Origin: Enterococcus sp. 9E7_DIV0242
GTDB lineage: Bacteria > Bacillota > Bacilli > Lactobacillales > Enterococcaceae
Length of the DNA: 64,000 nucleotides
NCBI RefSeq assembly: GCF_002140975.2
Contig: NZ_CP147247.1
Location: forward strand, 2,268,501 to 2,332,500
Direction: 5' to 3'
The notes under the pieces are model-generated. The model was not told where the DNA came from. It saw only the letters and a program-made list of their open reading frames with translations, and ran no database searches. This document shows positions 9,652 through 17,704 of the stretch, piece by piece. Made by a program: the position numbers and the translations under genes. How positions within the stretch are numbered: the first letter of the stretch is position 1; each line of letters begins with the position of its first letter.

Positions 9652-10083
9652 AGCTGACCTCCATTTCTTCTAGCATACTATTTGCTTATAAAACAACGGC
9701 TTCATTATAGCATCGAGAATATTAAATCACATCTTTTATGCTCACAAAGTCATACCAATTATAGTGGAACACCCCTTTTATATAACAGTTTATTACATTA
9801 GTACAATTGTTTTTCAAAAGAGAAAAAAGCATAGATCATGGGTGATTGAGCAACCCAATTAGTTTTTAATAAATCAAATAGAGCATTCGGCTCCTAAACT
9901 TCTTTTTCCCTTATCAGCCAAAATAAAAAAAGCGGGCCTGTGACATAAGTCATAGCTCTAAAAGCAAAAAACCTTATGAAACGACTGAAACCAGTTCATT
10001 TCATAAGTTTTTTTGGGTACAATAAAAGAGTACAGATTGCACTCCGTACTCTTCCCATTCTACTCCTCGAAAGGACTAAAATC

Positions 10084-11706
10084 ATGCATACTTATTATAA
10101 CATGAATCAACTAACTTTAGATATTACTACTTCCTATATTCCAAAAAAAGAGAATACGGCTTGGTTCATCAATGAACTAGTTGAATCGCTTCAAATCAGT
10201 GACCCTTATTTTTTTGGAAGACCTAGAGAATACGACTTAGCTGCTATGTTGAAATTAGTTTTATTTGCCTACACTCGTAGTGTGTTCAGTAGTCGTAAGA
10301 TTGAACAACTGGCAGAAGAGAGCCTACCGGCTCGTTGGTTGACGCAAGAACAGCTACCTTCTTATCGGACAATTGCTCGTTTTAGGGTTTCTGTCGAAAT
10401 AGAGAACCTACTTACTAAAGGGCTGGATTCATTGGTCGATTATCTGCGGAAATGTCAATTGATTGATGACGCAGTGTTTATTGATGGAACGAAAATTCTA
10501 GCCGATGCGAATAAATACAGCTTTGTCTGGAAAAAGAGCACCATTAAATTTGATCAGATGAATCGAGAGACCATTCTTCAGATGATGGCGGAATTGAAAG
10601 AAGCTTATCGAAACAAGCAAATCCCTGATGGTTCATCCCTCACGCTAGAGATGGTTGATGAAGTCATTACTCGAATGGAGCTGCGTCTTGAAGAGCTAGA
10701 GGAGAAAGTGAAGGAGACCAAGAAGGTCTCTCCTAACCCAGCGAAACAAGAACGGCGGACACTAAAATCACAGAAACGTAAGTTGATAGAACGGCGTGAA
10801 AGGATGGTTGAACACCAAACTCGACTGTCTATTTGTGGTACTCGAAATAGTTATTCAAAAACAGATCATGAGGCTACTTTTATGCGAGTCAAAGAAGACC
10901 CGATGAGAAATGGTCAATTAAAACCTGCCTATAATTTACAAATTGCGACCTGTAACCAGTTTGTGTTAGGCTATGACGTTTATCAAAATCCAACAGACAC
11001 AAAAACACTGATTCCATTGTTGGAAAGAATGAACATAGCTGAACAAGAGAAGACATACCTTGTAGCAGATGCCGGCTACGGTTCTGAAAGAAACTATCGT
11101 TATTTGGAGGATGAGTTATCGACACATACTGCATTGATCCCTTATGGGACAATGCACAAAGAAAAAAGTCGTAAATGGCAAACGGATGAACGAAAAATAA
11201 TAAACTGGATGTATCATGCAGAAGAAGACTATTACATTGACTCCAAAGGAGTTCGATTCAATTTTAATGCCTATCGAAAACGTCCTGATAAAGAGGGATT
11301 TGTACGAGATTTCAAAGAATATCAAGCAGAGAAGTATGATGAGAATAAACGGGTGATTCCAGAAGCTTTGACTCGAAAAGGAAACAGAAGAAAGATTACG
11401 GTCAATCCTTCGTGGGAATATTTTAAGGCAAAACAAAGAGAATTGCTTTCAACTTCAGAAACAAGTAAGATTTACGCGCGTCGAAAGATTGATGTGGAGA
11501 CTGTTTTTGGAAGTATGAAAGCTTGTTTAGGTTTCACACGATACCATGTTCGAGGCTTGGCGAACGTCCGAAAGGAATCAGGCATCGTTGTCATGGCATT
11601 AAATATGATGAAACTGGCTGTCAGAGAGAAAAACAAAGGGCTAAAAATCAAAAAGAGAAGCGAACCAAAAAATTATTTTACAATTTTTTGGTTCGCTTCT
11701 TTTTGA
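10084..11706 (+). CDS. IS1182-family DDE transposase
   Basis: 540 residues from the ATG at 10084, which has an AAAGGA ribosome-binding site. The frame is open further upstream, but that part runs into the left inverted repeat. The N-terminal InsH-like DUF772 domain (FFGRPREYDLAAMLKLVLFAY, about 45; SYRTIARFR) is followed by a catalytic core with FIDGTKILADANKY (about 130-143, first Asp), YLVADAGYGSE (about 322, second Asp) and RRKIDVETVFGSMK (about 470, Glu). It appears full length and unbroken. The last codons double as the arms of the element's own terminator. Confidence 0.88.
   Translation: MHTYYNMNQLTLDITTSYIPKKENTAWFINELVESLQISDPYFFGRPREYDLAAMLKLVLFAYTRSVFSSRKIEQLAEESLPARWLTQEQLPSYRTIARFRVSVEIENLLTKGLDSLVDYLRKCQLIDDAVFIDGTKILADANKYSFVWKKSTIKFDQMNRETILQMMAELKEAYRNKQIPDGSSLTLEMVDEVITRMELRLEELEEKVKETKKVSPNPAKQERRTLKSQKRKLIERRERMVEHQTRLSICGTRNSYSKTDHEATFMRVKEDPMRNGQLKPAYNLQIATCNQFVLGYDVYQNPTDTKTLIPLLERMNIAEQEKTYLVADAGYGSERNYRYLEDELSTHTALIPYGTMHKEKSRKWQTDERKIINWMYHAEEDYYIDSKGVRFNFNAYRKRPDKEGFVRDFKEYQAEKYDENKRVIPEALTRKGNRRKITVNPSWEYFKAKQRELLSTSETSKIYARRKIDVETVFGSMKACLGFTRYHVRGLANVRKESGIVVMALNMMKLAVREKNKGLKIKKRSEPKNYFTIFWFASF
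11656..11704 (+). terminator. Transposase terminator overlapping its coding end
   Basis: A perfect 19-bp stem (11656-11674 and 11682-11700, loop ATTTTAC) followed by TTTT. The stem is entirely inside the reading frame and the TGA stop falls in the T tract, so the final 17 or so residues of the transposase are encoded by the terminator. Confidence 0.85.
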
Positions 11707-11751
11707 TAGGCTCTCACAATGAGTTATGTCACAGCCCCGTTTTTAAACCTA

Positions 11752-12291
11752 TTAATCATCTATTTTTCGCAGTTGGATAAGAGTCAAAAATTCTGATATC
11801 CCCATAAAGATCAAGATACCGCCAAATATTTGAAATAGTAGCAGTACACTTCTGAATGGATTAAATACAAGTAGCAAGCCACCGATCAATAGAATGATCC
11901 CGTAAATCAGAAAAAGTGTCCAATTGACATTCACATATTGTTTCAGATTGAATGCCTGCACGATACGTGAAGCACCAAAAACTGCAATTAATAATCCTAA
12001 GAAGATCGGCAAAATGCTGACAATTCCTTTGGCAAAAATCAATACGATCGCAGCGACGATCAATAGGAAAATACCTAAAACAAAGCTACTGTTATAGCCG
12101 CCAGTAGAACGCTTTTCCTTGATGCCATCCATCAAATCAAGTATCCCCATAAAGGCCAGATAACCTGACACTGCGTAAACCGCAAGTTTAAATACTGCAG
12201 ACGGATTGATTACAACCGCTAATCCTAATAATATATATACAATTCCTCTGAGTAACGCATATTTCTTAATGTTATGAATCAATGTATCCAT
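11752..12291 (-). CDS. DUF308 (HdeD-like) membrane protein
   Basis: 179 residues from the ATG at 12291 (AAGGAGGAAG ribosome-binding site). A longer frame to 12345 has no ribosome-binding site. Six hydrophobic segments are arranged as repeated pairs (YILLGLAVVINP, LGIFLLIVAAIVLIFAKGI, YGIILLIGGLLLVFNP), the usual DUF308 pattern. The family is named from E. coli HdeD, an acid-stress membrane protein; the molecular function is unknown. An IS1182-type element abuts its 3' end and an ISL3-type element lies 115 bases above its start, so its promoter must be within 12292-12405. Confidence 0.85.
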   Translation of the reverse strand: MDTLIHNIKKYALLRGIVYILLGLAVVINPSAVFKLAVYAVSGYLAFMGILDLMDGIKEKRSTGGYNSSFVLGIFLLIVAAIVLIFAKGIVSILPIFLGLLIAVFGASRIVQAFNLKQYVNVNWTLFLIYGIILLIGGLLLVFNPFRSVLLLFQIFGGILIFMGISEFLTLIQLRKIDD

Positions 12292-12397
12292 TTTTCTTCC
12301 TCCTTCTTTCTTTTCCTTATTGTATAAATTTTTCCTCATAAACACTACTAATTTGAATTACGCTGTTCCTTTAGTGCTATTTCTGCATCAAATAAAA

Positions 12398-12405
12398 CAA
12401 AAAAA
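12398..12405. repeat. Left target-site duplication of the ISL3 element
   Basis: CAAAAAAA immediately precedes the left inverted repeat and is identical to the eight bases after the right end (13923-13930). An 8-bp duplication is typical of the ISL3 family. Confidence 0.85.
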
Positions 12406-13922
12406 GGCTCTATAATAAATGGGACTGATGAAAGTAGAAATACTTTTTTCAGTCCCATGTTTATTTTTATCTAAAAAAACATATCGTTCTCTGATAGGAT
12501 TAAGTCACCACAACCAAATCTAATCGGAAGGAACGATATGCTATGACTAATACTATCAAAAAAATGCTACGAATAATAGACAAAAACCTAACTATTTCAG
12601 AAGTCTCAGAACAAAAAATCAAAGGAACGCAGACACTTATCGTTCACGCCAAGCTTTCTCCCTGTATGGCTCATTGTCCCTACTGCTCTTCTTCAAAAGT
12701 TCCCCTCACGGGGAAACAAGCAGTGGTTAAAAATGGAACAAAAGCGACAATGATTCGTTTTGATTCCTATCAATACTTGCCCCTAGCCATGAAATTAGCG
12801 AAACAACGCTACTTTTGTCGTTCCTGTTCTCGCCACTGGACGGCTCAGTCTTATTTCGTTGCACCACATTGCTTTATTGCCAAACAGTTACAGATTAAAA
12901 TTCTTGCACTACTAAAAGAGAAGATATCTCTTCGCCTGATTGCCTCTCTGTGCCATGTCTCTATTACGACAGTCATTCGTGTACTTAAGACAACAGAAGC
13001 CTATCTTCCTACACGAAAACGAACCTATCTGCCTTCTGTTTTAATGGTTGATGAATTCCGTTCTCATACGTCTATTGAAGATAAGATGAGTTTTATTTGT
13101 GCTGATGGAGAAACAGGTGAACTGATTGATATTCTTCCTTCTAGAAAATTGAACCATTTGGTTCATTACTTTCAAAAATGTTCAAATCCGGAGAAGGTAC
13201 AATTTCTAGTCACAGATATGAATGCCGCTTATTTTCAATTGATTCCCCGTGTATTCCCTCAAGCAAAGTTGGTCGTTGACCGATTTCATGTTGTTCAACA
13301 CCTTAATCGGGCCTTTAATGCCTTTCGTATCAAAGAGGTTGCGCGATTGAGACAGGAAAATAAACATCCTTTAGCGAATAAATTAAAAAGTAATTGGCGC
13401 TTTTTATTGAAAAATCGAGCCCATGTTAATCATTCGACCTACAAAACTTGGCGCAGCTTTAGAGCCCCTAAGTTTCCTTATCTGACAGAAGCCATGATGA
13501 TTGATCGACTCCTTGAGTTTTCTCCGGCACTGCGTTTTACGTATCAAGTATTTCATGAATTAACCGAGGCTTTCCGAAGGAAAGATCATGAACAATTCTT
13601 TGAACAACTACGGACCCTTCCAGAAGAATTAGATGAAGTATTTCGTCAATCAATCACCAACTTATTAACCTATGAAGAAGGAATCCGAAACGCCATGATT
13701 TATCCTTATTCGAATGGAAAAATAGAAGCAATGAATACTCATATAAAAGCACTAAAGCGTGTCTCTTATGGGTTTAAATCCTTTCAAAATATGAAAACAC
13801 GAATTTTTCTTATGAACGATCTGATAAAAATGACATAACAAAGAAGTTGGTTATCAAAAGATTTTCTCTTTCAATAACCAACCTCCTTATTTCTACTCAT
13901 CAGTCCAATTTGACAATGAGCC
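12406..13922 (+). mobile_element. ISL3-family insertion sequence, complete
   Basis: 1517 bp. The left end (GGCTCTATAATAAATGGGAC) and the complement of the right end (GGCTCATTGTCAAATTGGAC) are imperfect inverted repeats that continue into GTAGAAATA. A single transposase gene lies inside. It is flanked by perfect 8-bp direct repeats of CAAAAAAA, which places the ends precisely and shows a simple insertion without later rearrangement. Confidence 0.92.
12543..13838 (+). CDS. ISL3-family transposase
   Basis: 431 residues. An N-terminal zinc ribbon (CPYC near 46 and CRSC near 93) is followed by a helix-turn-helix (LRLIASLCHVSITTVIRVLK, about 130-150) and the DDE core: VMVDEFRSH (about 170), VTDMNAAYFQ and VVDRFHVVQH (about 230-255), and the Glu in YSNGKIEAMNTHIK (about 396). 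It is full length, with no frameshift. The GAAGGA ribosome-binding site is close to the start. Confidence 0.92.
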   Translation: MTNTIKKMLRIIDKNLTISEVSEQKIKGTQTLIVHAKLSPCMAHCPYCSSSKVPLTGKQAVVKNGTKATMIRFDSYQYLPLAMKLAKQRYFCRSCSRHWTAQSYFVAPHCFIAKQLQIKILALLKEKISLRLIASLCHVSITTVIRVLKTTEAYLPTRKRTYLPSVLMVDEFRSHTSIEDKMSFICADGETGELIDILPSRKLNHLVHYFQKCSNPEKVQFLVTDMNAAYFQLIPRVFPQAKLVVDRFHVVQHLNRAFNAFRIKEVARLRQENKHPLANKLKSNWRFLLKNRAHVNHSTYKTWRSFRAPKFPYLTEAMMIDRLLEFSPALRFTYQVFHELTEAFRRKDHEQFFEQLRTLPEELDEVFRQSITNLLTYEEGIRNAMIYPYSNGKIEAMNTHIKALKRVSYGFKSFQNMKTRIFLMNDLIKMT

Positions 13923-13930
13923 CAAAAAAA
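13923..13930. repeat. Right target-site duplication of the ISL3 element
   Basis: CAAAAAAA, the second copy. Read leftward this is the T tract of the terminator at 13931-13966, so the duplication rebuilt a functional terminator beside the inserted element. Confidence 0.85.
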
Positions 13931-13966
13931 GGAACAACAATCAGAATCCTCTCTGACTGTTGTTCC
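13924..13966 (-). terminator. Terminator of the Apf-like LysM gene
   Basis: Arms GGAACAACAATCAGA and TCTGACTGTTGTTCC (13931-13945 and 13952-13966) pair with one mismatch that is a G-U wobble in the minus transcript. Seven T follow in the minus direction. The ISL3 element begins immediately beyond the T tract. Confidence 0.9.
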
Positions 13967-14000
13967 AAACATTCGTTTATTCTATTTTACTCGCTTTTGA

Positions 14001-14576
14001 TTAATACCAGCCATTAGCTAACCAGAATGCTTGGGCTGCTTCCCATGAGCCATAGCGTTGTGCTACGTATTGATCGGCTACACGTTCTTGATTGGCTTCT
14101 GAATAGTCACCATTCAGGTATGAAGAATCTAATTGGTATCTTCCGATATATCTGCCGTTTGTCGCTGAATAAGAACCGCTTGATTCTTTTTGAGCAATCC
14201 ATTCTTTGGCAGAAGAGGATGTTCCTGTATATGTTGATTCAGCTACTGCAACAGGTGCTGCAGCTGTTTCTGTTGTTGGTTGTGTTTGTACTTCTGCTTG
14301 TACCGCTGGAGCTGCTGTTTCAACAACTACACCATCATTTGTTCTGATTGTTAATTGTTGTCCGGCAAAGATCACATTGACATTCGAAATGTTATTGTCA
14401 GTAGCGATTGCTTCAATCAATGAATTGTCTCCACTGAATTGTTGTGAGATTTTAGAAAGTGAATCTCCTGATTGTACTGTATATAAAGTGTCTGCATGTG
14501 CGTCCGCTGTTCCGGCAAAAATTCCAAAGCCTGCTGCTAAAATTGTTCCTACAAGAATTGTTTTAATAGATCGCAT
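14001..14576 (-). CDS. Secreted LysM protein with aggregation-promoting-factor-like C-terminus
   Basis: 191 residues. Signal peptide (about 1-28, ending ADAHA), one LysM domain (about 31-76, LYTVQSGDSLSKISQQF), an Ala/Thr/Val linker, and a C-terminal domain (about 120-191) with WIAQKESSGSY, GRYIGRYQLDSSYLNGDY and a final AQAFWLANGWY. That C-terminal signature is shared by Apf-type proteins of lactobacilli and many enterococcal LysM proteins, and it resembles a lysozyme-fold or Rpf-like muralytic domain with the Glu of KESSGS in the usual catalytic place. It binds the wall and probably remodels peptidoglycan. It is monocistronic with its own terminator. Confidence 0.88.
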   Translation of the reverse strand: MRSIKTILVGTILAAGFGIFAGTADAHADTLYTVQSGDSLSKISQQFSGDNSLIEAIATDNNISNVNVIFAGQQLTIRTNDGVVVETAAPAVQAEVQTQPTTETAAAPVAVAESTYTGTSSSAKEWIAQKESSGSYSATNGRYIGRYQLDSSYLNGDYSEANQERVADQYVAQRYGSWEAAQAFWLANGWY

Positions 14577-15041
14577 TTAGTTAATTCCTCCATAAAAATG
14601 TTTTGTTATCTCTCGTTGAGACTGTCCATACTTTATCATCCCTCCATATTTCATAGGTAAATATACCGTGACAATTCATTACAAGGATTTATTTTTCGTA
14701 ACACTTTGTAAAAAAATATGCTAGAAAAGCCTTTATTAGTGAGTTTTCATAGTTGTTTTCTAATTTCAAAAAACTTACATTTTTTATAAAAAAATGACTA
14801 AATGATAGTTTCCTTAGTTTTTTTTAATCTTTTTCTTGTGTTACTTATTCTTTTTTTTCAAGAAAAGGACCGTTTATCGCAAAAATGTAATGTAAAAAGT
14901 CAAGATTTATGCTGTTTTCAATCTATTTTCAGCAATTTTCCGTGAAAAAGACAGGTAAATTTAGCCCAGTTTCTACTAAATAAATAGAAAAAGAATCGAA
15001 AGATGCTTCCCCTTATAGGAAGTTTCTCTCGATTCTGCTAA
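14577..15041. other. 465-bp intergenic region
   Basis: Very AT-rich. It contains the 5' region of the LysM gene (GGAGGAATT ribosome-binding site next to 14576) and, at its right end, the terminator of the phosphatase-PTS operon. No coding sequence is supported. Confidence 0.6.
14985..15036 (-). terminator. Terminator of the PTS-phosphatase operon
   Basis: Outer arms AGAATCGA (from 14992) and TCGATTCT (to 15036) with inner paired CTTCC/GGAAG, followed leftward by TTTTTCT. It begins five bases past the phosphatase stop. Confidence 0.82.
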
Positions 15042-15887
15042 TTACTGCATATACTTTTGTTGAAAAAGCTGAATTTCTTCTTTACTTAATCCTAAACCTT
15101 CTATTAAATAGTTTTCTTTCGACCCATATACGGCGAACATCTCGTCAAACCCACTCTCTAGGTAATGAATCCGCGTATCCATCAAGCTATATAAATAATC
15201 CAACACAAATCGATCCTCTGTATACTGCTTATACTCGTTCAGTCTTCGTTGGTTGCGCACACCATTCATTGCTCTTGTCAGCAAATAATCCAGCTTGATA
15301 TCTTCATCAGAAACACCAAAGATCATCAATAGAATCACGCTGCCCCAGCCCGTTCGATCCTTTCCACCATGACAATGCTGCACCATCGGCAACTGTTCTT
15401 CTCGCCTCAGCACATTAACCAAAGCACGATAGACAATCAAGGATTCTGGCAAACTAACCAAGTCTCTCATTTGTTGACTCATGTCCATTTGACGGTCAAC
15501 CAGCATCTTTCTGCCTTGTTCTGTTTTTGCCAGCTTATTTAGTTTTTCAACCTTTGACTGATCACTACTAGCTTCTGCGGAAGCGACAACTGCCACTTCT
15601 GCTTTCGGCGAATAATTCAATGTTTGGGTATTCATAACCTCTTTATTGGGTCGAAGTTGACGCTCCACCTGATTTCGATAGTCAAAAATCGTACGCAGTT
15701 CCATGTCAACTAATCGTTGACAGTCATGCTCTGTCAACTGTGACAAATCGTCCGAGCGAAAAAACAAGCCGGTTTTTACTTTTTTATTATTCACGCCTTT
15801 ATAGCCGCCAATATCTCGAAAATTGAACGTTCCTTCCAAAACTACCTCGTGAAGCGACTTTAATTCTCTTAACTGTTCTTCTATCAC
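15042..15887 (-). CDS. Tyrosine-phosphatase-family protein
   Basis: 281 residues. The P-loop signature VQHCHGGKDRTGWG (about 167-180; CX5R with Cys, Arg and the following Thr) is intact, and FNFRDIGGYKG (about 21) is the N-terminal signature of the Y_phosphatase3 family. Members act on phosphotyrosine, phosphoserine or other phosphate monoesters. The gene overlaps the PTS EIIB-EIIC gene by four bases (ATGA), so it is translationally coupled to a sugar transporter. A role in dephosphorylating the imported sugar phosphate or a PTS protein is plausible but inferred. Confidence 0.85.
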   Translation of the reverse strand: MIEEQLRELKSLHEVVLEGTFNFRDIGGYKGVNNKKVKTGLFFRSDDLSQLTEHDCQRLVDMELRTIFDYRNQVERQLRPNKEVMNTQTLNYSPKAEVAVVASAEASSDQSKVEKLNKLAKTEQGRKMLVDRQMDMSQQMRDLVSLPESLIVYRALVNVLRREEQLPMVQHCHGGKDRTGWGSVILLMIFGVSDEDIKLDYLLTRAMNGVRNQRRLNEYKQYTEDRFVLDYLYSLMDTRIHYLESGFDEMFAVYGSKENYLIEGLGLSKEEIQLFQQKYMQ

Positions 15888-17533
15888 TCCGCTTCCACTC
15901 CTTTTGTAGATATTGCGTCTACTGTAACTTTCTCCTCCGGCTTTGTCTCTACCACATTTTCTTCTGTCACTTTTTGCTTATCTAAAGCTTTTAAAAATGG
16001 CAAATACAATGCAATGATTGCGATGAACTGGATAATTTGGATGAAAGCTCCTTGCCAGCCTCCAGCTAATATTCCACTAACTATCGGCGGCATTGCCCAC
16101 GGAAGCGTCACTCCTACTTTTGGTAGAAACCCAATGATCGTCGCAACATAAGCAATCCCAATTGAAAAAACGGGTGCCAAGGTCATCGGTACGAAAATCA
16201 ACGGATTTAGCACCATTGGTATCCCGAATTTCATCGGTTCACTAATCCCAAAGAGTCCCGGCACGACAGAAATTTTCCCAACTGATTTTAATTGAATGCT
16301 GCGGCAAACGATGACAAGCAGTAACGCCAAAGCCAAATGTCGGGGACCTTTATAGACATTCAGAAATGATTCAGTCAAAATATTCGGCATCTCAATACCG
16401 TCTGCATAAGCATTGATATTTTCAATCGATGGAGGCAAATACAAGGTAGAGGTGATTGCACCTAGTGCCCCACTGCCATGAATACCAAAAAACCAAAGGA
16501 TTTCACCAAAGAATACAATAAACAACATGGTAAAGATAGAAGCACCCAAGCCCTGTAATGGCGTTTGCAATAGGGTATAAATACAATTATGAATATTACC
16601 AAAAGCTGTTGCCTGAAACAGCCCGCTGATCGTAATCGTCACAACAGCAATAATTAGTCCGGGAATCAATGAAGAAAAGGTTCGTGAAATCATAGGCGGT
16701 ACTGATTCCGGTAGCTTGATCGTTAGATTCAAATCGATCAGTTTGGCATAAAGATATGGCACAGTCAGAGCCACGAGCATACCGACAAACATCCCTTTTG
16801 ACCCTAATAAAGATAATTCAAAGGCTCGTGTCGTGCTGTCCCCTACCTCAAATACGGCGATCGGTGTCAGCATAAAGAAGCTCATCATTGAAAACATAAT
16901 AGATTCCAGCTGGCCTTTTTTTAGATTGTTCGCCATTTCAGTGGCTAGCGCCAGAATAACATAAATCGTAATAATATCTGTAGTCAGTGCTGAACCAAGT
17001 CCAATGATGCTGCTTAGTCCCGAGTTTTCCAAAAAGTTTTTCCAAGCTGGAATCTCTAAGTTCAATAAAATGACTGCAATAGAACCAATAATAGTGATTG
17101 GCAGTATTCGCAGCATCCCATTGGCGATCGTCTTGATAACCAAATTATTAGAAAAGCGAACGACACCACTTTGGAGCTTATCAGAAAATTTGCCTGCGTT
17201 ACTTTTATCCATTCTTTTTTCCTCCTCTGAATTTACAAATAGCATGAAATCGAGAAGTATTTTTTTCGCGTTCATCTCTCCGAAGTCTTCCTTAGCAATC
17301 TCGTAGATAGGGATTTCACGCGCTCCTATCAAGCTTTGGATCGTTTCCATTCGAAAGCTCAGCTGCGGGGAAACCAAAATATAATCTGTTTGTTTGATAA
17401 ATAATGCCAGATTTTCTAACGAACAGGCCCCAACCCTGATCTCTTCCAGGTGATTATTTTTTACCTCCTCCCGTAATTTTCTTACGAGGATACTTGAAGA
17501 CATACCCGACGAACAACAAACTAAAATATTCAT
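15884..17533 (-). CDS. Fused PTS EIIB-EIIC, lactose/cellobiose family
   Basis: 549 residues from the ATG at 17533 (GGAGGGG ribosome-binding site). A longer start at 17578 lacks one. Residues 1-105 are EIIB with the phosphorylated Cys 7 in VCCSSGMSSS. Residues about 120-520 are EIIC with eight or more membrane segments, GIHGSGALGAI (about 355) and VPGLFGISEPMKFGIP (about 425). The C-terminal tail is charged. It imports and phosphorylates a beta-glycoside or related sugar, with EIIA, HPr and EI supplied elsewhere. In this family EIIB is more often a separate protein or C-terminal to EIIC, so the N-terminal fusion is worth noting. Confidence 0.87.
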   Translation of the reverse strand: MNILVCCSSGMSSSILVRKLREEVKNNHLEEIRVGACSLENLALFIKQTDYILVSPQLSFRMETIQSLIGAREIPIYEIAKEDFGEMNAKKILLDFMLFVNSEEEKRMDKSNAGKFSDKLQSGVVRFSNNLVIKTIANGMLRILPITIIGSIAVILLNLEIPAWKNFLENSGLSSIIGLGSALTTDIITIYVILALATEMANNLKKGQLESIMFSMMSFFMLTPIAVFEVGDSTTRAFELSLLGSKGMFVGMLVALTVPYLYAKLIDLNLTIKLPESVPPMISRTFSSLIPGLIIAVVTITISGLFQATAFGNIHNCIYTLLQTPLQGLGASIFTMLFIVFFGEILWFFGIHGSGALGAITSTLYLPPSIENINAYADGIEMPNILTESFLNVYKGPRHLALALLLVIVCRSIQLKSVGKISVVPGLFGISEPMKFGIPMVLNPLIFVPMTLAPVFSIGIAYVATIIGFLPKVGVTLPWAMPPIVSGILAGGWQGAFIQIIQFIAIIALYLPFLKALDKQKVTEENVVETKPEEKVTVDAISTKGVEAE

Positions 17534-17578
17534 CTTCTTCCCCTCCATCTTAAAATTTATGTTATCTCCACTCAACAT

Positions 17579-17610
17579 AGACTATTTCCGTTATTTGGCG
17601 GAAATAGTCT
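17579..17610 (-). promoter_or_regulatory. 12-bp palindrome upstream of the PTS operon
   Basis: Perfect inverted repeat AGACTATTTCCG / CGGAAATAGTCT with an 8-base loop (17591-17598), 46 bases above the PTS start and between it and the divergent regulator. It can act as a DNA operator for the PRD regulator or as an RNA hairpin in the PTS leader. It has no T tract, so it is not a terminator. Confidence 0.7.
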
Positions 17611-17704
17611 AGCTCGAAAGAATCTTGAAAAAATTGAAAAGCCATTATCGTCAGTTTATACTATTCATAAGAAATAGAAAATATGTTTTTCAAGTAGGTG
17701 TCCT

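Larger units (their letters stand above)
9928..11744 (+). mobile_element. IS1182-family insertion sequence
   Basis: Near-perfect terminal inverted repeats flank the transposase gene: CGGGCCTGTGACATAAGTC at the left (from about 9933) against CGGGGCTGTGACATAACTC in the right complement (to about 11739). The match extends outward through four A/T bases on each side, so the exact ends are uncertain by about five bases. The outermost bases also look like two arms of a leftward terminator with a T7 tract. No clear direct repeat is visible. The right end is about 13 bases from the stop of the DUF308 gene. Confidence 0.8.

Noticed and set aside
9928..13922. Composite transposon made of two IS elements around DUF308
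   Set aside because: The elements are of different families with unrelated ends, and the ISL3 element has its own private 8-bp duplication, so they inserted independently.
14577..14990. WalR-type boxes above the LysM gene
   Set aside because: Several TGTAA-like words occur in the AT-rich DNA, but none has the required spacing of the two half sites.
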